From NCBI RefSeq assembly GCF_003023845.1, contig NZ_PYFT01000001.1, positions 4,898,001 to 4,962,000 of the forward strand: a stretch of 64,000 nt of DNA, given 5' to 3'. The DNA is from Adhaeribacter arboris. Its GTDB lineage: Bacteria > Bacteroidota > Bacteroidia > Cytophagales > Hymenobacteraceae. Shown here in pieces: positions 26,145 to 35,330 of this stretch. The position numbers and the translations under genes were made by a program. Each line of letters starts with the position of its first letter. Positions within the stretch are counted from its first letter, which is position 1. Below the pieces are notes generated by a model, which did no database searches, was not told the DNA's origin, and saw nothing but the letters and a program-made list of their open reading frames with translations.

Positions 26145-29100
26145 TTAAAATTTAAGGTCCAGGTTAACTCCAAAGCTCCGGCTGTTAGGTAACTGACCGT
26201 AAGTGAAACCTTGGGCATTACCACCCTGCGAGTCTATTTCCGGGTCGATGTGCGGCGTATTTTTGAACAGGATAGCCATGTTGCGGCCTACCAGCGATAT
26301 CCGGACAGATTGCGCTTTGATTTTACCGGTTAAGAAGGCTGGTAACTGATAACCTAAGCTTACTTCCCGTAATTTCACGTAACTGGCATCGAAGATTGCC
26401 GATTCATGGTAGGTACGCGGGTTGTTATAGCTATAGAAAAGCTTGGCATCGGCAATTACATCGTTAGGAACGTAAACCGGCGCATCGGCGGTGCCTATGT
26501 TTTTTACCCCTTTACCAATTACCCCTTCTTCCCGACCAACGGCAGTTTCCGCATATTGTCCGGTCCAGCGGGCTGTTCCGGTTCCTTCGTCAAAAATATC
26601 ACCTCCCTTTCTGATGTCAATTAAAGCGCTTAGCGATAATCCTTTGTAAGTAAAGGTGTTCGAGATACCGCCAATCCAGTCGGGTTGAATATTGCCTAAT
26701 ACTTTCTGACCGGGTGCTACCAAAGGAGTTCCCAGTACTTTATCGTACACAATCTGGCCATCGGGCGAGCGTAAAAACGCCGTGCCGTAGAAAGTGCCGT
26801 AAGGCTGACCTACCCGCGCTTCGGAGGAAAGCCCCCGGGTGGTGTACAAGGTATACGTGGTTAAGCCTTCGGCTAATTCTACTACTTGGCTGCGGTTGCG
26901 CGCATAGTTAAGCGCTATTTCCCACTGGAAGCCATTGGCTAATTGCACCGGCGTACCGGTCAGCATTATTTCTACGCCTTTATTCGTAACTTCCCCGGCA
27001 TTTAAAAAGCGGCGGTTGTAGCCCGTAGCTTTCGAGATTTCTACCCCCAGAATCTGATCTTTGGTGCTTTTGGTGTAATAAGTGGCATCTAAACCAATTC
27101 TTCCGGCCAGAAATCGAATATCAGCGCCCACTTCCTGACCCGTGGTAATTTCGGGTTTTAGCGCGGCATTATTAATATCGGTACTTTCGCCGAAGCTAGG
27201 AATAGCTCCGTTCCAGGGCGATTTAGCATCGTAAACTTGATAAAGTTGATACGGGTCCGCATCGTTACCAACCTGGGCCCAACTGGCTCTTACTTTGGCA
27301 AAAGATAAGACCTTGTTGCTGATGCCTAATAAATCGGTAACTACCGCACTCAAGGAAACCGATGGATAGAAGAAAGAATTCTGATTTATCGGCAAGGTGC
27401 TGGACCAGTCATTCCGGCCGGTAACATCCAAAAACAAGGAGTTCCGGAAACCAAACTGAGCCGCCGCAAAAAGGCTTTGCACGTTAAATTCCTGAATTTC
27501 GCTTTGGTTGGTATTAGGACTGGCATTATTGTTTAAGGTGTATAACCTATCGATTACTAATTGCTCTACTTGAGCAAAGTTGCGCTTGTAATAATTGTTG
27601 CGGTAAATACCACCGGCTTGGCCGCTAAAAGAAAAGTCCGGTCCAAAATCCTGCTTGTAGGTCAGCATTATATCGTGGTTCGTTTCCTGGCTGCGCAGTA
27701 TTTCTTCGTTATATTGGCCGGCCCGGAAGTTACCATTCGAAATCCGTTCGAAGCGGGTTACATTTATCCGGGTATCACTCCAGAAATCGGTACCGCTTCG
27801 TACCATTAAGCTTAATTTATCATTAAAATCATAGGATAGCGACATATTGCCCCGTAAGCGGTCTTTGTCGTTGGCGTTGGTTAAAAATTCCTGTTCGTAA
27901 AAAGGATTGGTAAAAAAAGTATGTTGCCAGTTGGGCGGTAAATTATCCCCCGGTTTCTGAATGCTTACTCCCACGTAATCGCGCCAGTTTTTTAGCTGAT
28001 CCCAGGATACCGAACGGTGCGACCAGATAAATTCCTGACCCGATTGGTACGAGCGGTTATCAGAACCAGATTTAATGTATTCGGCACTTACGTTCGCTTT
28101 TAATTTGGGAGTAAGATTATAAGAAGAGCTTAAGTTAACGTTGTTACGTTTAAAATCGTTATTAAACATAATACCCGTTTGGTCCATACGCCCCACTGAC
28201 AGCCGGAAGCTACCTTTATCGTTGCCCCCGACCAGAGCAATGGAGTTAAAGAAAGTATGACCAGTTTCCCAGTATTCATCCCAATTGTTTGGCTGAGGGG
28301 TTAAAGGTGCTACACCGGTACCTGTCCACCATTGCCGTACCAAACGGCCATCCATGGGGGCGCCCCAGCTTTCGTCGGTTCCTTCGGTACCATTAAGGGG
28401 AGCGTTAGGCCCGTAAGCTGCCCGGTATTGCTCTATTTCCAGAGGGTCCGTTATTGCTCCGCTGCGGCCATTATTATACCAGGTACGGTAACCGTTACCG
28501 CCCCCGTAGGTGTTTTGGAAATTTGGCTTTACCAATGGTCTTTCAAAAGTAGCACTGGAACTAATCTCTACCCCAATACCTTTGGTACCAGAGCCATTTT
28601 TAGTGGTGATTAATATAACGCCGTTGGCGGCGCGGGAGCCGTAAAGAGCCGCTGCATTCGGTCCTTTCAAAACCGAAATAGACGCAATGTTATCCGGGTT
28701 TACTTCAGAAATACCTCCGCCATAACGGCTTTCGTTTTTCGTCCGCAATCCAGTAACCGGGTCTACTCCCAAGGTATTAGCCTGTTGAATAGGTACTCCA
28801 TCTACGACTATCAACGGCTGATTATTCCGGCTCACCGAACCCATTCCTCGGATAACAATATTAGAACTACTGCCCGGACCACCGTTGCTATTTACTTGTA
28901 CCCCGGCTACCCGGCCTGATAAATTGTTTACCACGTTAGAAGTTTTAACTTCAGCCAGTTTACTGCCGCTTACTTCTTGTATGGTATAACCTAAAGCTTT
29001 TTTCTCTCTTTCAATACCAAAAGCGGTAACTACTACCTCGCCTAGTTGTTTCGCGTCGGTGGTCATGCTCACGTTCAGACTGGTTTTTCCGGCTACCGCT

Positions 29101-29339
29101 AATTCCTGCGTGGCATAACCGATAAAAGAAAAAACCAAAGTACTGGTCGGAGGGCATTCTAACGTATAAACCCCGTCGGCATTGGTAACGGTACCTTGCG
29201 AAGTGCCTTTTACGAGTACGGTTACTCCTGGCAATGGAATGTCTGCTTCGGAAACCTTGCCCGAAACTTTTATCTGTTGCGCCAGGGTGGGCGAAATGGC
29301 CAGCAGCACAAGAGCGTATAAGAGTAATAATCGTTTCAT
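26145..29339 (-). CDS. SusC/RagA-family TonB-linked outer-membrane transporter
   Basis: 1064 residues from the ATG at 29339, chosen because it begins a clean signal peptide (MKRLLLLYALVLLAI...TLAQQ). An in-frame start 42 bases upstream exists. A carboxypeptidase-D-like regulatory domain follows (about 22-100, with VSGKVSEADIPLPGVTVLVK), then the TonB-box-like GEVVVTAFG and the plug with IVVDGVPI and LKGPNAAALYGSRAANGVI, and a 22-stranded barrel ending SFGVNLDLKF. It imports ligand with energy from TonB together with SusD. First gene of the minus-strand operon that continues to susD, a small lipoprotein and the DAAO-like enzyme. Confidence 0.93.
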   Translation of the reverse strand: MKRLLLLYALVLLAISPTLAQQIKVSGKVSEADIPLPGVTVLVKGTSQGTVTNADGVYTLECPPTSTLVFSFIGYATQELAVAGKTSLNVSMTTDAKQLGEVVVTAFGIEREKKALGYTIQEVSGSKLAEVKTSNVVNNLSGRVAGVQVNSNGGPGSSSNIVIRGMGSVSRNNQPLIVVDGVPIQQANTLGVDPVTGLRTKNESRYGGGISEVNPDNIASISVLKGPNAAALYGSRAANGVILITTKNGSGTKGIGVEISSSATFERPLVKPNFQNTYGGGNGYRTWYNNGRSGAITDPLEIEQYRAAYGPNAPLNGTEGTDESWGAPMDGRLVRQWWTGTGVAPLTPQPNNWDEYWETGHTFFNSIALVGGNDKGSFRLSVGRMDQTGIMFNNDFKRNNVNLSSSYNLTPKLKANVSAEYIKSGSDNRSYQSGQEFIWSHRSVSWDQLKNWRDYVGVSIQKPGDNLPPNWQHTFFTNPFYEQEFLTNANDKDRLRGNMSLSYDFNDKLSLMVRSGTDFWSDTRINVTRFERISNGNFRAGQYNEEILRSQETNHDIMLTYKQDFGPDFSFSGQAGGIYRNNYYKRNFAQVEQLVIDRLYTLNNNASPNTNQSEIQEFNVQSLFAAAQFGFRNSLFLDVTGRNDWSSTLPINQNSFFYPSVSLSAVVTDLLGISNKVLSFAKVRASWAQVGNDADPYQLYQVYDAKSPWNGAIPSFGESTDINNAALKPEITTGQEVGADIRFLAGRIGLDATYYTKSTKDQILGVEISKATGYNRRFLNAGEVTNKGVEIMLTGTPVQLANGFQWEIALNYARNRSQVVELAEGLTTYTLYTTRGLSSEARVGQPYGTFYGTAFLRSPDGQIVYDKVLGTPLVAPGQKVLGNIQPDWIGGISNTFTYKGLSLSALIDIRKGGDIFDEGTGTARWTGQYAETAVGREEGVIGKGVKNIGTADAPVYVPNDVIADAKLFYSYNNPRTYHESAIFDASYVKLREVSLGYQLPAFLTGKIKAQSVRISLVGRNMAILFKNTPHIDPEIDSQGGNAQGFTYGQLPNSRSFGVNLDLKF

Positions 29340-29690
29340 AAATTTTTTAATTTTGATAAGGTGTTGTTTTTGTGTAGACAAGTAATAGACAGACAGCTAT
29401 TTAATTATTTAAATAACGTGGCTTCCCTTTCCGGCGAAAGGACTTAAAACGTAGATCAGAATTCTGGTACTATTGCTAAATCACAGGCAATAGTTGTCTG
29501 GCTCCGGGCAAAAAGCGCCTGAGAATAGCAATTAACCAAGAATATAGAGTGCGAAAGAGCAAGTAGAATCAATCCATATTCTGGAATTGATTAAAACAGC
29601 AAAAAGCTCTTGCAAGCAGTACCAATAATTAGGGTTGGTATTGTTTTTAGGTGATAAATTAGTTGAGGTACAAAATTGATTTAGAAATGC

Positions 29691-29723
29691 TTTGGATTTC
29701 TATTTAAAAAATAGAAATCCAAA
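29691..29723. promoter_or_regulatory. 15-bp perfect inverted repeat, operator-like
   Basis: TTTGGATTTCTATTT (29691-29705), 3-base loop, AAATAGAAATCCAAA (29709-29723). On the minus strand its left end overlaps the TTTG of a candidate -7 box (TAGGTTTG, 29727-29720) and covers the expected start of transcription, the usual place for a repressor operator. It could equally fold as a hairpin at the 5' end of the susC messenger. Confidence 0.55.
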
Positions 29724-29749
29724 CCTAATTAGCCAAGCAATTATTTAAA
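29720..29749 (-). promoter_or_regulatory. candidate promoter of the susC operon
   Basis: On the minus strand TTTA (29749-29746), 18-base spacer, TAGGTTTG (29727-29720), which is a perfect match to the -7 consensus TAnnTTTG and one mismatch at -33. It would give a leader of about 370 bases before the susC ATG. Confidence 0.45.
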
Positions 29750-30567
29750 TGGCGCATTCAATTTTTATTTTTCATCCATCTTTCCTGCCGCCAGGCACGA
29801 AGAATATTAAGTTGTACTTGTCCCTTCATCATGCAATTATTAGAGTAAACCTTCTTTAGAGTAATAAAAATGAACTACTTTTTTACTGTGATAAACTAAG
29901 CTGCATTGTCGTTGGCCAAGCGATAATGCTTCATAATCCTTACGCTTGTTAAAGAATCAATTATTTTATTGGTAATTGTGTATTTGATACCCTGCATAAT
30001 TACAAATAATTAATTAAATTAGAAATAATATTAAAAAATTTACAAATTGTATAAAGAACATCATTAAAATTTAAAATGTACCAATAATATTTAACCAGAT
30101 TCTAAATATTACTGCACGATGTAATCCAACTATTAGAAATAATCTAATAAAATTGAAGCTATCGTTTTTGCTTTATTTATATTTAACCTATTAAAATGAA
30201 GACATAAAATCATAAGTAGAGTGTTTTTATGTTAAAATGACTTAAACTTTAAAGGGTAATAAGTGAAGTAAAGGTTTTCTTAGTAAAATATGCTTAAAAT
30301 ATTAACCAGATATATATACCATCGATTCTTCTTTTTTTCTTAATTCTATCTTACCAGTTTGTCATGTGAGCTTAAATTAAGGTTTACTTAAACTTAACTT
30401 AATAGTAATAGTGCGCTAACATCTGCGGACTACCTTTAGCGTATTAACAAGCAAGAGTTAGATTATGCTTCCGAAGGAATATTTACCTGTTGCTTACTTC
30501 TTTTTCCAAGCACCCTGGATATTAACCCTCCGGTTTTGTACGTTGTGTTCCATTTAAATTCTTTTAT

Positions 30568-30681
30568 ATGAAAGCATTCGCCGTTTTATTCCGGAAACTA
30601 GTGGATACCGTAGTATTGTATCAACTGCACTCTTTTTATTCAGCGCTAAAATCCGACCATGCCGAAGGGTCAAGTTTGTAG
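30568..30681 (+). CDS. possible 37-residue peptide
   Basis: A frame coding for 37 residues, MKAFAVLFRKLVDTVVLYQL at the start, amphipathic with basic residues, ending 36 bases before the LpxH-like gene. Codon use resembles the neighbours, but without homologues to compare it may be chance. Could be a leader peptide or small membrane-active protein. Confidence 0.3.
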   Translation: MKAFAVLFRKLVDTVVLYQLHSFYSALKSDHAEGSSL

Positions 30682-30717
30682 CAATTATCTCACCTGTAAC
30701 CCGTTGCGGTATTAGTA

Positions 30718-31572
30718 ATGAGAGTTAAAAAACGTCCCGTAGAGGTAGTGGTTATCTCAGATGTGCATTTAGGTACATACGGTTGCCACGCCAAAGAACT
30801 GCTCCGCTATTTAAAAAGCATTAAGCCCAAAAAGATTATTCTTAACGGCGACATAATTGATATCTGGCAGTTCAGTAAAAGTTATTGGCCCAAGGCCCAC
30901 ATGCAGGTAGTAAAGTACCTTTCGGGCTTAATTGCCAAAGGCGTAAAGGTACAATACATAACCGGCAACCACGACGAAATGCTGCGCAAGTTTGTGGGTT
31001 TTAAGCTGAGCTCGTTTAGTATTCAGAATAAACTCTTGCTGGAACTGGATGGCCGCCGGGCCTGGATTTTCCACGGCGATGTGTTTGATGTTACCATGCA
31101 GCATTCTAAATGGCTGGCCAAGCTGGGAGCTGTAGGTTACGACTTACTTATCTTAATTAATCGTTTCGTTAACTTCTTTTCGGTAAAATTTAACGGTAAT
31201 AAAATATCGTTTTCAAAAAGTGTAAAAAACCGGGTAAAAAGTGCGGTGGCCTTTATTAATAATTTTGAACAGACCTGTGCCGATATTGCCATTGATAACG
31301 GCTACGACTACGTGATTTGCGGGCACATTCACCAACCGGAAATAAAAAACATTACTACCCAGCACGGCTCCGTTACTTACCTGAATTCTGGCGACTGGAT
31401 CGAAAATTTAACGGCGCTGGAATATTACCAGGGTGAGTGGCATCTGTACCGTTACCACGAGGATCTTACCATTACCCACCAGGAAGAGTTGCCGGATACA
31501 ACCTCAGAAATTTTAAACGATCAGGAACTGATGCAAAATCTAATGCAGGAATTTAAATTGCGGAGCACTTGA
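30718..31572 (+). CDS. UDP-2,3-diacylglucosamine diphosphatase-like metallophosphoesterase
   Basis: 284 residues, calcineurin-like phosphoesterase of the LpxH type. Metal-binding motifs in order: ISDVHLG (14-20), LNGDIIDIW (41-49), GNHDEM (82-87), FHGD (119-122) and CGHIHQP (201-207). LpxH cleaves UDP-diacylglucosamine in lipid A synthesis. The family in Bacteroidota is broad and this copy, paired with a glycosyltransferase, may act on another nucleotide or lipid phosphate. The stop overlaps the start of the next gene by four bases. Confidence 0.85.
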   Translation: MRVKKRPVEVVVISDVHLGTYGCHAKELLRYLKSIKPKKIILNGDIIDIWQFSKSYWPKAHMQVVKYLSGLIAKGVKVQYITGNHDEMLRKFVGFKLSSFSIQNKLLLELDGRRAWIFHGDVFDVTMQHSKWLAKLGAVGYDLLILINRFVNFFSVKFNGNKISFSKSVKNRVKSAVAFINNFEQTCADIAIDNGYDYVICGHIHQPEIKNITTQHGSVTYLNSGDWIENLTALEYYQGEWHLYRYHEDLTITHQEELPDTTSEILNDQELMQNLMQEFKLRST

Positions 31573-32624
31573 AGATTTTATACGCGGTACAAGGTACGGG
31601 TAACGGTCACCTGAGCCGGGCCTTAGATATTATTCCTATTTTAAAACAGCGAGCCGAAGTAGATATTTTAGTAAGCGGTTGCCAGGCCGATGTTTCCTTA
31701 CCTTATGCCGTGCAACATCAGTTTAAGGGTTTAAGCTTTATTTTTGGCAAGAAAGGCGGGGTGGATTTTGTTAAAACGTTTAGTAAGCTCAACTCCCGGG
31801 CTTTTTACCAGGAAATGCGGCAGCTTGCCATTGAATCGTACGACTTGGTATTAAATGATTTTGAGCCGATTTCGGCCTGGGCCTGTTATTTTAAAAAGAA
31901 AACCTGCATTGCCTTAAGCCATCAGAGTGCCGTTCTGGCTCCGCAAGCCCCGCGACCCAAAAAGGAAGATGCTTTCGGCAAGTTTGTTCTTAAAAATTAT
32001 GCGCCGGCTACCCACCACTATGGTTTTCATTTCAACCGTTTCGGCGAGAATATTTTTACCCCCGTTATCCGATCTCAAATTCGCGAGCTTATTCCGGAGA
32101 ACCAAGGCCATATAACCGTTTACCTACCCGCCTACGACGATTGGCAATTAATAGAGAAACTAAAAAGCTTTAAAGAAGTGAATTGGCAGGTATTCTCGAA
32201 GCACAACAAAATGCCTTTCCGGCACAAACACATTCAGGTAAATCCCATAAATAACGTGGCTTTCGTGCAGAGTTTAGCTACCTGTGCGGGGGTGTTATGC
32301 GGCGCCGGTTTCGAAACACCCGCCGAAGCTTTGTACCTGGGCAAAAAAGTACTGGCTATCCCTATGAAAGGCCAATATGAACAGCAGTGTAATGCGGCCG
32401 CTTTAAAAGTAATGGGCGTACCCGTTATTCCGTCGCTTAAAACCAAGCATTTACCTGTTGTTGAAGAATGGCTCGAGAATGGGGCAGTTATTCCGGTAAA
32501 CTATCCCAACGAAACCGAACAGATTATTGATAAGATTTTACAGAAACATGCTGCTGGTACTTACCCGGAAAACTTTCCGATACAAACACCCAAAACCGAT
32601 GTTCCTGTAGACTTTAAAGTATAA
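31569..32624 (+). CDS. glycosyltransferase family protein (GT1-like, MJ1255 type)
   Basis: 351 residues starting with TTG at 31569, overlapping the phosphoesterase stop. The N-terminus AVQGTGNGHLSRALDII (residues 6-22) is the glycine-rich loop of a GT-B fold, and the C-terminal half has LCGAGFETPAEALYLGKKV (about 242-260) and KGQYEQQCNAAALK (264-277), the donor-sugar binding region of the UDP-glycosyltransferase-like group. It probably adds a sugar to a lipid or cell-surface acceptor. Coupled to the LpxH-like gene, so the two likely modify one lipid-linked product. Confidence 0.8.
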   Translation: MKILYAVQGTGNGHLSRALDIIPILKQRAEVDILVSGCQADVSLPYAVQHQFKGLSFIFGKKGGVDFVKTFSKLNSRAFYQEMRQLAIESYDLVLNDFEPISAWACYFKKKTCIALSHQSAVLAPQAPRPKKEDAFGKFVLKNYAPATHHYGFHFNRFGENIFTPVIRSQIRELIPENQGHITVYLPAYDDWQLIEKLKSFKEVNWQVFSKHNKMPFRHKHIQVNPINNVAFVQSLATCAGVLCGAGFETPAEALYLGKKVLAIPMKGQYEQQCNAAALKVMGVPVIPSLKTKHLPVVEEWLENGAVIPVNYPNETEQIIDKILQKHAAGTYPENFPIQTPKTDVPVDFKV

Positions 32625-32686
32625 ATCTGAGTAATGTAAAGCCACGGATGAATATTGAAAGAATTCAAATAATTTTATGCTGGCGC

Positions 32687-32785
32687 GAGGCTCTTGCCTA
32701 GTGGCTACTATCCGGTAGGCCTCTGACCGGGCAAACGAATATACTTGAATTTAAAATCTTAGCTATTTACACTAGTGCAAGAGGC
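32687..32785. repeat. GC-rich inverted-repeat element
   Basis: GAGGCTCTTGCCTAGTG (32687-32703) pairs imperfectly with CACTAGTGCAAGAGGC (32770-32785) and encloses a GC-rich loop with ATCCGGTAGGCC. It stands out from its AT-rich flanks in the gap before the GH1 gene. It may be a miniature mobile element or a structured RNA; no second copy found in this window. Confidence 0.4.
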
Positions 32786-32882
32786 CAGACGATGGTCATC
32801 ACGAACGGGGACGCGCGCAATAGCAAAAATAAAAAACGTAAACGCCGGAAGCTAACTGCCAGCGTTTTGAGTAAATAACAGC

Positions 32883-34328
32883 ATGCAACTACATTTTTCA
32901 GAAAATATTACTTCGGCTGTTGCCGGAACACCTGAACAAGCATTAAATAAGGCCGACTTCGGCGAAACGTTTAAATGGGGTGTTTCTACCGCGGCTCACC
33001 AAATAGAAGGCGCTCACACCACCGATGGAAAAGGTCCTTCTATCTGGGATACTTTCTCCGGCATAAAAGGCAAGATTCAGTCGGGGCACCACGCCAACCA
33101 TTCCTGCGATTTTTATAATCGTTACGGCGAAGATATTTGCTTGATGGATCAGATGAACATTCCGAATTTTCGGTTTTCACTGGCCTGGCCGCGTATTTTC
33201 CCGCAGGGTTTTGGTCAGGTAAATCAATTAGGAATTGATTATTACAACCGCTTAATTGATGGCTGCCTGGAACGGAACATTGAACCCTGGGTAACGTTGT
33301 ACCATTGGGATTTACCGCAAGAATTAGAGCGTCGCGGTGGCTGGACCAACCGCGACATGGTAGCCTGGTTTCAGGAGTATGCTCACCTGTGCGCTCAAAA
33401 ATTTGGCGACCGGGTAAAATACTGGATGGTTCTGAATGAACCCATGGTTTTTGTGGGAGCGGGTTATTTTCTGGGCGTACACGCGCCGGGCCGGCGCGGC
33501 ATTAAATCCTTTTTAGCAGCGACGCACCACGCCGCCTTGTGCCAGGCCGAAGGGGGGCGTATTTTGAAAGCTGACTTGCCGCACGCCGAAATTGGTACTA
33601 CTTTTTCTTGCTCGCACCTGGAACCGTATCGTCCGCAACTAATCCGCGACCACGGCGCTACCCGCCGCGTAGATGCTATTTTAAATCGCTTATTCCTGGA
33701 GCCGGCTCTAGGTTTAGGTTACCCGGTAGCCGATGTGCGTCCCCTGCGCCGCATTGAAGAATTTATGCAGTCCAACGACGAAGCTTTACTGCCTTTTGCT
33801 TTTGATTTTATTGGCGTACAAAATTATACCCGCGAAATGGTAAAGTATGCCCTGTTTACTCCTTTTATTCAGGCGGCTCTGGTGCCGCCCAAAAAGCGCG
33901 GAGTAGCCTCTACCGTCATGAACTGGGAAGTATACCCGCCTGCTATCTACCACATCCTGCATAAATTTAACAGCTACCCGCAGATCAAAAAACTAATTGT
34001 TACGGAAAATGGCGCGGCTTTCCCGGACCAGGTAATAAATGGCCAGGTAAACGATACGCAGCGCCTGCACTATATTCAGGAATATTTAAAACAAGTATTA
34101 AAAGCCAAGCAAGAAGGGGTAAAAGTAGACGGTTACTTTGTTTGGTCGTTCACCGATAATTTTGAATGGGCCGAAGGCTATCATCCGCGGTTCGGGCTGG
34201 TTTACGTGGATTACGAAACCCAGCAGCGCATTGTAAAAGCTTCGGGCAAGTGGTACACAGAGTTTTTAAACCCCACTGCCTGCGGCACCTTCCCTAAAAA
34301 CAAGGGAAAGGCTGGCTTCACTTTATAG
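32883..34328 (+). CDS. family 1 glycoside hydrolase (beta-glucosidase type)
   Basis: 481 residues with the complete GH1 barrel: FKWGVSTAAHQIEGA (30-44), NFRFSLAWPRIFPQG (95-109), YHWDLPQ (140-146), acid/base Glu186 in VLNEP and nucleophile Glu375 in VTENG, then WSFTDNFEWAEGYHPRFGL near the end. It cleaves terminal beta-glucosyl or similar residues from oligosaccharides. No signal peptide, so it should act in the cytoplasm. It stands alone between the glycosyltransferase pair and a membrane protein gene. Confidence 0.92.
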   Translation: MQLHFSENITSAVAGTPEQALNKADFGETFKWGVSTAAHQIEGAHTTDGKGPSIWDTFSGIKGKIQSGHHANHSCDFYNRYGEDICLMDQMNIPNFRFSLAWPRIFPQGFGQVNQLGIDYYNRLIDGCLERNIEPWVTLYHWDLPQELERRGGWTNRDMVAWFQEYAHLCAQKFGDRVKYWMVLNEPMVFVGAGYFLGVHAPGRRGIKSFLAATHHAALCQAEGGRILKADLPHAEIGTTFSCSHLEPYRPQLIRDHGATRRVDAILNRLFLEPALGLGYPVADVRPLRRIEEFMQSNDEALLPFAFDFIGVQNYTREMVKYALFTPFIQAALVPPKKRGVASTVMNWEVYPPAIYHILHKFNSYPQIKKLIVTENGAAFPDQVINGQVNDTQRLHYIQEYLKQVLKAKQEGVKVDGYFVWSFTDNFEWAEGYHPRFGLVYVDYETQQRIVKASGKWYTEFLNPTACGTFPKNKGKAGFTL

Positions 34329-34536
34329 TTTAGGAATGATTTCTTTTGAAATTATTAACTTATTCTTATCCCATCTTATTAAAGTGTCTAGTACTTTTTC
34401 AGAAGCTAGAAGGTAATGGATACTCAAACTAGCATCGTTGAAGCCGGTTAACTAACCATACTTTTTAAAATATCGGGTTAAGTAAGTATTGAATACTGTT
34501 CCGGGTAAGTATCTTTGGCGGCGCAAATGGATTTAA

Positions 34537-35214
34537 ATGAGCCAAACAACCTTAACCAAGGCAGAAATTTTCATTATATACTTCGTCCTTGGCCTAATTA
34601 TTTTCGGTATTGTGCTGTCGCGTACCGATCCGTACTGGTTTGAATTTACCTATGCCGTAGAAGATGGCTTTATCGAATGGATGACTATCTTGCCTTTATT
34701 GGCAGCTATGATTATATCTCTGAAAAGGCTTTTCCGGTTGTATCGCTACCGCCATTGGTTGTTTTCTTTCACTTTATTGGGAATTGCCGCTTTTTCTTTT
34801 TTTGCCGCCGGCGAAGAGTTAAGTTGGGGGCAGCGCCTCTTTCACCTGGAAAGTTCTTCTTTTTTTCAAAAGAATAATTCGCAGCACGAAACCAATATTC
34901 ATAATTTAATAGTAGGCGGTCAGAGTATTAATTTGTTGATTTTTTCCCGGCTTCTGATTTTGGGGGCGGCCTTATATTTGTTCGGGTTACCAATTATCTA
35001 CCAACGTTCAACTGCTATCTTTTCCTTCGTCAATCAGGCGGGTATACCCGTTGCCCGCGGATACCAGATAGTCACTTTTTTACTTGTCTTTATTCTTATT
35101 TCTCTTTGCCCTTTAGGTAAGCGGGCCGAATTGCTCGAATTCGGCGGTTGTTATTTATTCTTTCTGATTGTTCAGTTCCCTAAGAACAGAAATATTTACG
35201 CACTATCGCATTAA
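34537..35214 (+). CDS. multi-pass membrane protein of unknown function
   Basis: 225 residues with about six hydrophobic helices (first: IFIIYFVLGLIIFGIVL). Between helices 3 and 4 lies AAGEELSWGQRLFHLE, an EE-SWGQR motif I recognise from a family of uncharacterised bacterial membrane proteins, followed by a polar QHETNIHNL segment. The Glu and His residues near the membrane could be catalytic or metal-binding, but that is a guess. Transcribed alone, ahead of metK. Confidence 0.7.
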   Translation: MSQTTLTKAEIFIIYFVLGLIIFGIVLSRTDPYWFEFTYAVEDGFIEWMTILPLLAAMIISLKRLFRLYRYRHWLFSFTLLGIAAFSFFAAGEELSWGQRLFHLESSSFFQKNNSQHETNIHNLIVGGQSINLLIFSRLLILGAALYLFGLPIIYQRSTAIFSFVNQAGIPVARGYQIVTFLLVFILISLCPLGKRAELLEFGGCYLFFLIVQFPKNRNIYALSH

Positions 35215-35240
35215 CTGTGTATTCCCGTAAAATAATATTT

Positions 35241-35271
35241 TTTCCATTCCATTAAATTTATTTTAGCTTTG
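35241..35271 (+). promoter_or_regulatory. promoter of metK
   Basis: TTTC (35241-35244), 19-base spacer, TAGCTTTG (35264-35271). The -7 box matches the Bacteroidota consensus exactly and the -33 box with one mismatch, giving a leader of about 50 bases. Confidence 0.65.
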
Positions 35272-35272
35272 C

Positions 35273-35291
35273 ACCGGTTTTGCCAACCGGT
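35273..35291 (+). promoter_or_regulatory. hairpin in the metK leader
   Basis: ACCGGTT TTGCC AACCGGT, a perfect 7-base stem at or just after the predicted transcription start. Too short for a known SAM riboswitch; may protect the 5' end of the messenger. Confidence 0.5.
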
Positions 35292-35330
35292 AAAAGCTAT
35301 TTCTAAAAAGATAACTAATTAGTAAACAAT

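Larger units (their letters stand above)
29340..30567. other. long intergenic region upstream of susC
   Basis: About 1.2 kb, very AT-rich beyond 29750. Toward susC it has a candidate promoter and inverted repeat (29691-29749) and several small stems in the would-be 5' leader: CCTTTCCGGCGAAAGG at 29425-29440, CTATTGC/GCAATAG near 29471-29494, and ACCAA/TTGGT near 29621-29639. I did not recognise a known riboswitch. No gene supported between 29750 and 30567. Confidence 0.55.

Noticed and set aside
26003-26224. Upstream extension of the SusD reading frame by 74 codons
   Set aside because: It runs through the susC-susD spacer hairpin and into the 3' end of susC. The start at 26002 gives a proper lipoprotein signal.
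29340-29690. Riboswitch in the long susC leader
   Set aside because: Several small stems exist, but I could not match TPP, cobalamin, SAM or other known cores. A covariance-model scan (Rfam/Infernal) of this stretch would decide.
35273-35330. SAM riboswitch in the metK leader
   Set aside because: The leader is only about 50 bases and shows a single short hairpin with none of the conserved SAM-riboswitch cores.
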